Below the pieces are notes generated by a model. That model saw only the letters and a program-made list of their open reading frames with translations. It was not told where the DNA came from and did no database searches. Shown in pieces: positions 1-5,359 of a DNA stretch of 9,962 bases. Both the position numbers and the translations under genes were made by a program. Within the stretch, counting starts at the first letter, position 1, and each line of letters begins with the position of its first letter. The DNA comes from Clostridia bacterium (GTDB lineage Bacteria; Bacillota_A; Clostridia; Christensenellales; Aristaeellaceae), in NCBI GenBank assembly GCA_017481185.1, contig JAFUPO010000037.1, positions 1 to 9,962 of the forward strand. The letters are read 5' to 3'.

Positions 1-372
1 GACCACAGCCAGCACGATGGCAACTGCCATCACGACCTTGTCGATATTCTTGCCCAGCTTTTCAGCCAGCCACTTTTCGAACTTGCTGGGTTCCTCTTCA
101 TACTCCTCGCCCAGCATCTTCATGGATTCCTCCAGGGTGTTCATGCCCATCGCCAGCATGGAGCCCATGTTGATAATGCCGCGGATGAAAGGCCAGCCCA
201 TCCAGGCGTGCTTCTTAGAAGCAGCAGTGTAGGGAGTGCGCTTTACAACGATTTTGCCATTGGGGCGGCGCACGGAGATGGCGATGGCATCGGGGGCCTT
301 CATCATGACGCCTTCCATCACGGCCTGGCCGCCAATATCCACCCGGGGGCAGGTTTTATTGGTATTGCTCAT
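1..372 (-). CDS. DUF1385 (YqhQ-like) membrane protein, N-terminal part, runs off the window
   Basis: The first 124 codons of a protein whose C-terminal part lies beyond the left edge. Residues 14-25 read GGQAVMEGVMMK, the hallmark of the DUF1385 family; the molecular function of that family is unknown. Residues 1 to about 108 are soluble and fairly charged, and a hydrophobic stretch begins at about residue 112 (VVMAVAIVLAVV), probably the first of several membrane segments. An ATG two codons upstream (376-378) is in frame, but the GAGG ribosome site sits almost on top of it. It is about 7 nt from the ATG at 370-372, so the latter is preferred. In many Clostridia this family neighbours rpmE, prmC and prfA, which fits rpmE lying 0.8 kb upstream here. 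I see no convincing promoter in the 74 nt before it, so it is probably read through from the upstream XRE/membrane-protein pair. Confidence 0.9.
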   Translation of the reverse strand, partial: MSNTNKTCPRVDIGGQAVMEGVMMKAPDAIAISVRRPNGKIVVKRTPYTAASKKHAWMGWPFIRGIINMGSMLAMGMNTLEESMKMLGEEYEEEPSKFEKWLAEKLGKNIDKVVMAVAIVLAVV

Positions 373-446
373 AATCATTCCTCTTTCTAAGGCAAAGCCT
401 TGCATAATGATTCGATGGGGGAGGGGATATGTCCTGCTGAAAAGGA

Positions 447-566
447 TCATTCCGGGGGATTTGCTCGCAGATAGATACGCATTTTAAAGATCCCATAAAG
501 CCCCAGAAAGGTCCATCCAAAGGCGGAAAGCAAATGGAAAACATCTTCGCTGATCAGAGAGGCGCT
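447..566 (-). pseudogene. In-frame continuation of the membrane protein gene beyond a premature TAA
   Basis: Directly after the TAA at 567-569 the same frame stays open for 39 codons and ends in TGA at 447-449. The translation begins SASLISEDVFHLLSAFGW, contains a hydrophobic stretch (AFGWTFLGLYGIF) of membrane-helix length, and ends in a basic/polar tail (KMRIYLRANPPE). It looks like the natural last helix and cytoplasmic tail of the preceding protein, not random sequence. I read the two parts as one gene of about 148 codons interrupted by a nonsense mutation. This is inference from composition and frame continuity; an alignment with full-length homologues would settle it. Confidence 0.6.
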
Positions 567-893
567 TTACCAGACGAAACGGCCTTCGGCCATATGAATC
601 AAAGAGAGAACACCGCTCATCAGCCCGCAAATGGTGAAGATATACCACATACGCCGATCCTCAGGCTGGTCAAAATCATAATAGGCATGGCGCAACATAT
701 ACAGGCAGGCGACGATGGTGCCGATAAAGATCATAAAGATCCAGCCCCACATCCCTTCAAACAGCGTCAACGCCAAAACCTCGTCGACAAAGGCGTTGCC
801 CGCAAGCAGAATCAGCAGCGTAAAGAAGCCGTATTTAAAGGCATCCCCGCGGATCAGCAGCTGCCGCTCGTCCAACTTTTCCTTTTTCAGCAT
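567..893 (-). CDS. Small multi-pass membrane protein partnered with an XRE regulator, probably truncated
   Basis: A 108-residue protein with a polar N-terminus (MLKKEKLDERQLLIRG) and three predicted membrane helices, at about residues 20-37, 48-68 and 82-100. The DERQ motif before the first helix recalls small uncharacterised membrane families (DUF2178- or DUF6773-like proteins) that often follow a short XRE regulator; the family assignment is tentative and no function is known. Its ATG overlaps the end of the XRE gene (ATGCTGA, 7 nt shared), so the two are likely translationally coupled. The stop is a TAA at 567-569, but the same frame continues for 39 sensible codons, so the product seems to lack its fourth helix and tail. 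It may be non-functional, or a shortened form may still be made. Confidence 0.75.
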   Translation of the reverse strand: MLKKEKLDERQLLIRGDAFKYGFFTLLILLAGNAFVDEVLALTLFEGMWGWIFMIFIGTIVACLYMLRHAYYDFDQPEDRRMWYIFTICGLMSGVLSLIHMAEGRFVW

Positions 894-1096
894 CCGGCAT
901 CCTCCTCTCCAAAGAGCTCATCCAGGCTTTTTTCAAGCACCCGGCAAATGGCTCGGCACAGCTTGATGGTTGGGTTGTACTCTCCCTGCTCAATGGCGTT
1001 CATAGTCTGTCGGGAGATGCCCACGGCCTCAGCCAGCGCCTTTTGGGTCAGATCCTTCTGCGCACGGGCCACCTTGATGGGAATGTTCCGTGCCAT
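887..1096 (-). CDS. Small XRE/Cro-family helix-turn-helix transcriptional regulator
   Basis: A 69-residue protein that is almost only an HTH_3 domain. The tract QKALAEAVGISRQTMNAIEQ (residues 18-37) is the helix-turn-helix, and NPTIKLCRAICRVLEKSLDELF is the usual following helices. It resembles the compact regulators found beside small membrane proteins. The ATG at 1094-1096 is chosen because AGAGGTGA lies about 6 nt upstream and because the -10 box at 1115-1120 leaves a leader of only about 15 nt. Longer readings would run back through the promoter into rpmE. It overlaps the membrane protein gene by 7 nt. A perfect inverted repeat overlapping its -35 box suggests that it represses its own operon. 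No ligand domain is present. The DNA-binding role is secure; its targets are inferred. Confidence 0.92.
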   Translation of the reverse strand: MARNIPIKVARAQKDLTQKALAEAVGISRQTMNAIEQGEYNPTIKLCRAICRVLEKSLDELFGEEDAGC

Positions 1097-1114
1097 ATCA
1101 TCACCTCTAGAGGA

Positions 1115-1143
1115 ATTGTACCATGCTGATGGCATAATGTCAA
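1115..1143 (-). promoter_or_regulatory. Sigma-A promoter of the XRE/membrane-protein operon
   Basis: Read on the minus strand: a consensus -35 TTGACA (1138-1143), a 17-nt spacer, and -10 TACAAT (1115-1120). Transcription would start near 1108, a few bases before the ribosome site of the XRE gene. It lies just downstream of the rpmE terminator, so the cassette has its own transcription unit. Confidence 0.85.
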
Positions 1144-1155
1144 TTATATTTGACA
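1138..1155. promoter_or_regulatory. Inverted repeat over the -35 box, probable XRE operator
   Basis: TGTCAATTATATTTGACA is a perfect inverted repeat with 6-bp arms (TGTCAA/TTGACA) and a 6-bp AT-only centre. One arm is the -35 hexamer of the promoter reading into the XRE gene, so a dimer bound here would block RNA polymerase. The spacing of about 12 bp between half-site centres suits XRE-type dimers. Binding by the adjacent regulator is inferred, not shown. Confidence 0.55.
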
Positions 1156-1163
1156 GATTGACG

Positions 1164-1194
1164 CAAAAAAACGGCAGAGCCAAAGCTCTGCCGT
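1164..1194 (-). terminator. Intrinsic terminator after rpmE
   Basis: On the minus strand, a perfect 10-bp GC-rich stem (ACGGCAGAGC/GCTCTGCCGT, 1171-1180 and 1185-1194) with a 4-nt loop is followed by a run of T. It begins 9 nt after the rpmE stop codon. This separates rho/rpmE from the XRE cassette. Confidence 0.95.
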
Positions 1195-1203
1195 AATGAT
1201 ACA

Positions 1204-1404
1204 TTATTCCAGGCCGAAGCGCTTCTTGAAGCGATCCACGCGTCCGCCGGTGTCCACCAGCTTCTGCTTGCCGGTGTAGAAAGGATGACACTTGGAGCAA
1301 ATATCAACCTTCAGTTCTTTCTTGACGGAGCCAGTCTCAAACGTTTCACCACATACGCAGCGAACGATAGCCGTCCCGTACTTGGGGTGGATGTCCTTTT
1401 TCAT
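1204..1404 (-). CDS. rpmE: 50S ribosomal protein L31, zinc-binding type
   Basis: A 66-residue protein starting [10 protein letters not shown] and ending with [14 protein letters not shown], both diagnostic of bacterial L31. Cysteines 16, 18, 36 and 39 (CVCG and CSKC) are all present, so this is the zinc-containing C+ paralogue and not the zinc-free type B form. L31 sits on the central protuberance of the large subunit and contributes to the bridge with the small subunit. AGAGGTGA lies 7 nt before the ATG. It has its own promoter (1459-1487) and terminator (1164-1194), and lies just downstream of rho, a common Firmicutes arrangement. Confidence 0.98.
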   Translation of the reverse strand: MKKDIHPKYGTAIVRCVCGETFETGSVKKELKVDICSKCHPFYTGKQKLVDTGGRVDRFKKRFGLE

Positions 1405-1458
1405 GCTTGTTTCACCTCTTATCGCATGGATACTGGCTCACAGGGAACCGCAACGTTT

Positions 1459-1487
1459 ATTTTAGCACAAGCTTACAAGGTTTGCAA
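1459..1487 (-). promoter_or_regulatory. Sigma-A promoter of rpmE with extended -10
   Basis: On the minus strand: -35 TTGCAA (1482-1487), 17-nt spacer ending in TGC, and -10 TAAAAT (1459-1464). The TGn before the -10 box gives an extended -10. The predicted leader is about 45-50 nt, ending at the rpmE ribosome site (1412-1419). No terminator is visible between rho and this promoter, so rpmE may also receive read-through from rho. Confidence 0.8.
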
Positions 1488-1512
1488 GCCTTATTTCACA
1501 AAGTTTCTACAT

Positions 1513-3381
1513 TTAACGCTGGAGCACAAAGCCGCTCTTTTCCCACAGGGCAATCCAATCCTGCATCTTGCCCAGCAGTTCCTGATTGGTGGTGGTTTTG
1601 CTCATCAGATCCATGAGCTGTACCAGAGCATCCTTGGCGCTGGCAGAGGCCAGCATAGCGCGGATGGACTTAAGGCCTTCCTTGCCTTCATCAGAGAGGA
1701 GCAGATCCTCTCTGCGGGTGCCGCTCTTTTGCAGGCTGATGGCAGGGTAGACGCCCTTATCAGCCAGCTCCTTATCCAGATACAACTCCATATTGGCAGT
1801 ACCGCGGAACTCTTCAGCCAGGGCATCATCCCAGCGGGAGTTAGCCTCCTGGCTAAGGGTTGCCAGCACAGTCAGGCTGCCTCCTTCGCGCAGAGCGCGG
1901 GCAGCGCCGAAAAGGCGCTTAGCCTTGTAGACTACAGCGGGGTTGAGGCTGCCGGGCACATTGCGGCTGCCAGCGGAGGGGAGGGCGGCATAGGCCTTTG
2001 CCAAGCGAGAAAGGCTATCGGCAATGATGACCACATCCTTTTGCCCTTCGCACAGGCGCTGAGCCCGTTCCAGCAGCATCTCTGCCATGCGCACATGGCT
2101 TTCAGGGGACTGGTCAAAAGTGGAGGCCACCACTTCGCAGCCTGCCACGCTGTCCTTGAACTCAGTAACCTCCTCGGGGCGCTCATCCAGCAAAAGGATC
2201 ATCACCTGCGCTTGGGGATTATGCTTGGCGATGGCATTGGCCAGGGCTTTGAGCAGCGTGGTCTTGCCCGCATGAGGCGGGGTAACGATCAAGCCACGTT
2301 GGCCAAAGCCAATGGGCGCGATCAGGTCTACCAAGCGCAGAGCCGTATCCTCCGGTTCAGCCTCGCTGCCAAGCAAAATACGGCACGTGGGATAGACGGG
2401 CGTCAGCCGATCAAAGGCAGGGCGCTCTTGCATCTCATCGGGGCTTTGACCGTTGATTTGGGTGATGTAGAGCAGCGCAGCGTATTTATCGCTTTCCCGC
2501 TGGGGGCGAGTTTTGCCGATCACATAATCCCCGGTACGCAAGCCGAAACGACGGATTTGCGCCATGGAAACGTAAATATCCTTGCAGCCGGGCAAAAAAG
2601 TTTCAGACCGCAAAAATCCATAACCATCAGGATGGATCTCCAAAAGGCCCTGGCCGTCGCCACATTCGCCGGCAGCCAGCAGCTCAGGAACGGCTGGATT
2701 AGAGGTGCCCAGCTCCGCATTGTAATACCCAGTTTCCCGGCGGGGGCGAGGAGCATAACCGCCGTCCTGTCGGTAGCTATCCTGACGGTAACCGTCCTGC
2801 CGATAAGTATCCTGGCGATAAGACTCCGAGCGATAAGGTTCTGAGCGATAAGGAGCAGGCTCCTGGGAGCGATAGGGAGAAGGCCGATTAAAATCGGGCC
2901 GGGGCGCAGCCGGGCGATACTCTGTTTCGCGGGCAAAGGGAGACTCGTTGCGGGGCGCGGGCTGCGGGTCATCCTGCGCAGCAGGGCCAAAGCGGGGGGT
3001 GTAGTTTGTAGGCCGGGGCGCCGGGGTACGGGGAGGTTCCTGGCGCAGCATCGGCGTGCGAGGCTGCACAGATTTAGCCTGCCAGGCAGGCTTGGTGGGA
3101 TAAACCGGTGCCTGATAAGCGGGCTTGGTGCTGTATTGAGGCGTGGAAGGGCTGCGCCAGGCCTGACGGAACTGAGGCTCGGCGAGCTTTTCTTCCTGAG
3201 CGGGCTTTTCAGGCTCAGTCGGGGTGGGGGCGGCAGTCGCCTGCGCAGCAGCTTCCTGGGTGGCCAGAGCAGCTTCGATCTTTTCAACAATTTGGGCTTT
3301 GGATACGCCTGCGCCCAGCTTGATTCCCTTTTCTTTGGCCAGCTTGCGCAGTTCGACAACCGTTGATTCAGACAGATTCAT
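1513..3381 (-). CDS. rho: Transcription termination factor Rho with a large disordered insertion
   Basis: A 622-residue hexameric RNA helicase that ends Rho-dependent transcripts; E. coli Rho has 419. Residues 1-40 match the N-terminal helical Rho domain (MNLSESTVVELRKLAKEKGI). Residues 41-222 are a low-complexity Pro/Gln/Arg/Tyr-rich insertion. Residues 245-310 are the cold-shock RNA-binding domain (LLEIHPDGYGFLRS, DIYVSMAQIRRFGLRTGD). The ATPase core follows: P-loop GLIVTPPHAGKT (363-374), Walker B LLLDERPEEVTE (396-407), DSLSRL (455-460), and arginine finger in SGTRRE (R556). The usual P-loop PPK is PPH here. The ATG at 3379-3381 lies 12 nt after AGGAGG, slightly far, but the protein then begins exactly as relatives do; a TTG at 3414 would precede the ribosome site. 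The next gene, rpmE, is its usual partner. Confidence 0.97.
   Translation of the reverse strand: MNLSESTVVELRKLAKEKGIKLGAGVSKAQIVEKIEAALATQEAAAQATAAPTPTEPEKPAQEEKLAEPQFRQAWRSPSTPQYSTKPAYQAPVYPTKPAWQAKSVQPRTPMLRQEPPRTPAPRPTNYTPRFGPAAQDDPQPAPRNESPFARETEYRPAAPRPDFNRPSPYRSQEPAPYRSEPYRSESYRQDTYRQDGYRQDSYRQDGGYAPRPRRETGYYNAELGTSNPAVPELLAAGECGDGQGLLEIHPDGYGFLRSETFLPGCKDIYVSMAQIRRFGLRTGDYVIGKTRPQRESDKYAALLYITQINGQSPDEMQERPAFDRLTPVYPTCRILLGSEAEPEDTALRLVDLIAPIGFGQRGLIVTPPHAGKTTLLKALANAIAKHNPQAQVMILLLDERPEEVTEFKDSVAGCEVVASTFDQSPESHVRMAEMLLERAQRLCEGQKDVVIIADSLSRLAKAYAALPSAGSRNVPGSLNPAVVYKAKRLFGAARALREGGSLTVLATLSQEANSRWDDALAEEFRGTANMELYLDKELADKGVYPAISLQKSGTRREDLLLSDEGKEGLKSIRAMLASASAKDALVQLMDLMSKTTTNQELLGKMQDWIALWEKSGFVLQR
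2716..3261 (-). other. Intrinsically disordered region of Rho (residues 41-222)
   Basis: About 180 codons without predicted fold, inserted between the N-terminal helical domain and the RNA-binding domain. An Ala/Gln/Pro/Glu section (41-70) leads into a Pro/Arg/Gln/Tyr section (71-168) and then a Tyr-Arg repeat (170-209). Charge is mixed; aromatic and arginine residues are frequent. Insertions here are known in other Rho proteins (for example in Bacteroides, Clostridium and Actinobacteria), differ strongly in sequence, and have been linked to phase separation or prion-like behaviour in some species. Confidence 0.88.
2755..2874 (-). repeat. Tandem 15-bp repeats encoding (P/S/T/G)YR(S/Q)(E/D) units in rho
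   Basis: Tyrosines at residues 178, 183, 188, 193, 198 and 203 are each followed by Arg and then Ser-Glu or Gln-Asp, giving about five consecutive 5-residue units (PYRSE, SYRQD, TYRQD, GYRQD, SYRQD) plus outlying copies at Y170 and Y209. At DNA level the units are imperfect 15-bp repeats sharing CGATAAG-like cores on the plus strand (around 2790-2870). Confidence 0.85.
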
Positions 3382-3393
3382 AGGCAGGGTGGA

Positions 3394-3399
3394 CCTCCT
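3394..3399 (-). promoter_or_regulatory. Ribosome binding site of rho
   Basis: AGGAGG on the minus strand, 12 nt before the chosen ATG. This is longer than the usual 5-9 nt. A CTG two codons before the ATG would have 6-nt spacing, so a slightly longer N-terminus cannot be excluded. Confidence 0.6.
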
Positions 3400-3435
3400 C
3401 GTAAAATAAGACAAGAGAAAATGATATTGAAAGTT

Positions 3436-3465
3436 TTTATAGATACATTGTATGCGTTTTTGCAG
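3436..3465 (-). promoter_or_regulatory. Weak candidate promoter for rho
   Basis: On the minus strand, TATAAA (3436-3441) preceded by an 18-nt spacer and a poor -35 CTGCAA (3460-3465). A TACAAT at about 3447-3452 is an alternative -10 with no good -35. The 94-nt gap between the methyltransferase stop and rho is AT-rich and holds no terminator, so rho may also be read through from upstream. Confidence 0.3.
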
Positions 3466-3475
3466 AGATTATGAG

Positions 3476-4483
3476 TCAGCGGGCAATGATCAGATCGCGG
3501 TTCACAGCCTGCTCCACCCAGTGCTCAAAGTCATCATAAGGGGCCTGGGTAACAGGGGTGAAGCCGGCCTCCTCCAACAGCTTTAAAAGGGTTTGGCGGG
3601 AAAGGGTATAGGTGTTGAAGCTGAAGGCTGCCGCGCCGCCGGGCTTAAGGGCTTTTTTCAGCCCTGGCAGGGTCTGGTTGAGAAGCCCGGTAAGGGATAA
3701 GGGCTTTTGCCCCTGCTGCGGGGCGTGCTGCACCCCGTAGGGTAGGTCGCATACGATCAGGTGGGCGCTCCTAGCTTTAAGCATTTCACCGGCCCGGCGC
3801 GCATCCCCTTGAATGAGGCGCAGGGTCATTTCTTGGCCATTGCCATAATGCTCGGGCGTATCAGCAAAGGTGAACTGTGTCTCTGGCGCGCTTTGCCCCT
3901 TTGACAAGGTCAGGCTGGCAGCCTTTTTCTTATGCTTATACTTGTGCAGTTGCAGATAGCGGGAGAAATAGTCGCCGGCTTCTTTCCAATCTTTTTTATC
4001 AATTTCGATGCCTGTAGCGTTAAAGCCAGCCCGAAGGGCACAATATAGGGAGGTGCCCTTGCCGCACATGGGATCCAGCACGGTCAGAGGCCCCTTCACG
4101 GGAAAAAAGCTCGAGGCGGTCAGGGCGCAATTAAGCATTAGCGCGGTGAAGGCGGCATTGGTTTTTCCTTTATATTTTAGAACCTCCGCCGCATCCGCCG
4201 GGAGATACCAGGGATAGGTGGGCTCAAGAGGCAGAAGCTGACCTTTTTCTTTTTGACAGATCAGATAAAAGCTGGACAGGCCGGATAAAGCGCGAAAACC
4301 TTCTTCATCCAGCGGGTCGGATATAAAGGTGAGAAAGGATGCGCCACCCAGGGTTTCACTTGAAACGGGCGCATCAATATGAAGGGCCTTCAGCAGGCAG
4401 GAAAGCTCTGCTTTGGCAAGCTTTTGAAGCGCATCCATATAACGAATGTTGGCATGAGGCCATAAAAGAAGTGCGTATTGCAT
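3476..4483 (-). CDS. TRM11/UPF0020-type SAM-dependent RNA methyltransferase
   Basis: A 335-residue protein with a Rossmann methyltransferase half. Motif I is VLDPMCGKGTSLYCAL (135-150), followed by the acidic ribose contact GIEID (158-162), and the catalytic motif IV is DLPYG (246-250). The DPMCGKGT/DLPYG combination is typical of the UPF0020/TRM11 group, whose characterised members make N2-methylguanosine in tRNA (position 10) or in rRNA. The N-terminal 130 residues are of unclear fold and are shorter than a canonical THUMP module. Between the motifs is a Lys-rich, probably flexible insertion (about 180-220). The ATG follows GGGG at 5 nt and a strong promoter (4513-4541). The stop lies 94 nt before rho. 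Substrate and modified position cannot be told from the sequence. Confidence 0.85.
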   Translation of the reverse strand: MQYALLLWPHANIRYMDALQKLAKAELSCLLKALHIDAPVSSETLGGASFLTFISDPLDEEGFRALSGLSSFYLICQKEKGQLLPLEPTYPWYLPADAAEVLKYKGKTNAAFTALMLNCALTASSFFPVKGPLTVLDPMCGKGTSLYCALRAGFNATGIEIDKKDWKEAGDYFSRYLQLHKYKHKKKAASLTLSKGQSAPETQFTFADTPEHYGNGQEMTLRLIQGDARRAGEMLKARSAHLIVCDLPYGVQHAPQQGQKPLSLTGLLNQTLPGLKKALKPGGAAAFSFNTYTLSRQTLLKLLEEAGFTPVTQAPYDDFEHWVEQAVNRDLIIAR

Positions 4484-4512
4484 AGGATCCCCTTTTGTTC
4501 AAAGCTTCTTGT

Positions 4513-4541
4513 ATTATAGCAAAATCACCCAGGGAATTCAA
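4513..4541 (-). promoter_or_regulatory. Sigma-A promoter of the TRM11-like methyltransferase
   Basis: On the minus strand: -35 TTGAAT (4536-4541), 17-nt spacer ending in TGC, and consensus -10 TATAAT (4513-4518), thus also an extended -10. It lies about 30 nt before the start codon and 45 nt beyond the rpsU terminator. Confidence 0.85.
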
Positions 4542-4586
4542 CTGTTTTTTGATTGATTGCAGGGAGGGAAGCAGGTGGAGGGCAAA

Positions 4587-4626
4587 CAAAAAACGCCCGT
4601 TCCTTTAAGGAACGGACGCGTTTTTT
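4587..4626 (-). terminator. Intrinsic terminator after rpsU, symmetric in both directions
   Basis: A perfect CCGTTCCTT/AAGGAACGG stem (4597-4605 and 4607-4615 on the plus strand), extended by GC and wobble pairs, is flanked by an A run on one side and a T run on the other. It could therefore stop transcription in either direction. It begins a few bases after the rpsU stop and closes the heat-shock/translation operon. Confidence 0.93.
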
Positions 4627-4630
4627 GCAA

Positions 4631-4804
4631 TTAGTACTTGCGCTTGCGGGCAGCTTCGGCCTTCTTCTTACGCTTTACGCTGGGCTTTTCATAATGCTCG
4701 CGCTTGCGAACCTCAGCCACGATACCGGCGCGGGCGCACTGGCGCTTGAACCGCTTCAACGCACTTTCCAGGGATTCGTTTTCGCGGATACGTACCTCAG
4801 ACAC
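4631..4804 (-). CDS. rpsU: 30S ribosomal protein S21
   Basis: A 57-residue, strongly basic protein. It begins (GTG)[18 protein letters not shown], continues [38 protein letters not shown] and covers the whole S21 family. S21 is a late-assembling small-subunit protein near the mRNA 3' platform and contributes to initiation. The start is GTG (4802-4804), because no ATG is in frame and GGAGGG lies 6 nt upstream. It has its own promoter (4876-4904) and terminator (4587-4626), but can also receive read-through from hit and the dnaK operon. Firmicutes genomes often place rpsU just after this operon. Confidence 0.97.
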   Translation of the reverse strand: MSEVRIRENESLESALKRFKRQCARAGIVAEVRKREHYEKPSVKRKKKAEAARKRKY

Positions 4805-4810
4805 TGTTAT

Positions 4811-4817
4811 CCCTCCC
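4811..4817 (-). promoter_or_regulatory. Ribosome binding site deciding the GTG start of rpsU
   Basis: GGGAGGG on the minus strand with a 6-nt gap to the GTG at 4802-4804. This fixes the start, since there is no ATG in this frame. Confidence 0.85.
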
Positions 4818-4875
4818 CTCGCTCATCTCGCCTTGACATCAGCCGGCTCGACGGACGGATGGCAACCGTGCATAT

Positions 4876-4904
4876 ATTATATCGCGTTCCTCCGAGACCG
4901 TCAA
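4876..4904 (-). promoter_or_regulatory. Sigma-A promoter of rpsU
   Basis: On the minus strand: -35 TTGACG (4899-4904), 17-nt spacer, and consensus -10 TATAAT (4876-4881). It lies within the 154-nt gap after hit. Transcription would start about 60 nt before the rpsU start. No terminator is seen between hit and this promoter. Confidence 0.88.
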
Positions 4905-4958
4905 CCATGAAATGTGATTTTAGCGTAATTTTTTTGCAAAAAATGTGTAGCAGGGGAT

Positions 4959-5303
4959 TTACGCCATTTCCCCGGCCATTTGGCGGCCACCCATCACATG
5001 CAGATGCAGGTGATGCACGCTCTGGCAAGCGTCGTCGCCGCAGTTGGTGACCACGCGGAAGCCCTTTTCGCCAAGCCCTTCCAGCTCAGCTACCTTGGCG
5101 CAGGCGCGCAGGCAGCCAGCCAGCACATCATCGCCTAGGGAAGCGGCTTGCAGCACATTTGCTACGTGAACCTTGGGCACCACCAGCACATGGGTGGGGG
5201 TCTGGGGATTAACGTCCCGGAAAGCGTAGGTCAGGTCATCCTCGTATACCTTCTGGGAAGGGATCTCCCCCTTGATGATTTTGCAAAACAAACAATCAGC
5301 CAT
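4959..5303 (-). CDS. HIT-family (HINT-like) nucleotide hydrolase
   Basis: A 114-residue protein of the Hint/PKCI branch. It starts MADCLFCKIIKGEIPS with the CxxC pair (C4, C7) seen in zinc-binding members. It carries the histidine triad HLHLHV with H98, H100 and H102; H100 is the expected nucleophile. Such enzymes hydrolyse nucleoside phosphoramidates and AMP-lysine-type adducts in the cytoplasm; the physiological substrate in bacteria is uncertain. The ATG at 5301-5303 follows GGAAGGAG by 8 nt. A longer reading from 5321 adds six residues before the ribosome site and is rejected. It lies 56 nt after mtaB without its own clear promoter, so it is probably the next gene of the operon. Confidence 0.95.
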   Translation of the reverse strand: MADCLFCKIIKGEIPSQKVYEDDLTYAFRDVNPQTPTHVLVVPKVHVANVLQAASLGDDVLAGCLRACAKVAELEGLGEKGFRVVTNCGDDACQSVHHLHLHVMGGRQMAGEMA

Positions 5304-5359
5304 GGTAATCGCTCCTTCCAATCATATCAACGAATGGGGTGAATAGGTTCATCCCAGAT

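Noticed and set aside
391..403. AAGGC-TTT-GCCTT mini-hairpin before DUF1385 as a terminator
   Set aside because: The stem has only 5 bp and is followed by A/G and not T on the minus strand.
356..544. 62-codon minus-strand open frame overlapping the end of the membrane protein gene
   Set aside because: It is in a different frame from the coherent membrane-helix continuation and gives a Pro/Cys-rich sequence without a ribosome site.
567..569. Stop codon reassignment as an explanation for the internal TAA
   Set aside because: TAA ends rpmE, rho, rpsU, hit, dnaJ and dnaK at their normal family lengths, so it is a true stop here.
887..1300. Longer reading of the XRE gene starting inside rpmE
   Set aside because: It would run through the rpmE terminator and the XRE promoter. 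The ATG at 1094-1096 has a good ribosome site and gives the family length.
1285..2844. 519-codon open frame on the plus strand across rpmE and rho
   Set aside because: It is antisense to two certain genes, crosses their intergenic promoter, and its translation matches no family I know. It is a codon-bias shadow.
4930..4943. TTTTTTGCAAAAAA palindrome after hit as a terminator
   Set aside because: It is almost pure A/T with no loop or GC stem, and it lies within the spacer before the rpsU promoter.
5304..5359. Private promoter for the HIT gene
   Set aside because: I found no -35/-10 pair with acceptable match and spacing. Only the ribosome site GGAAGGAG is convincing.
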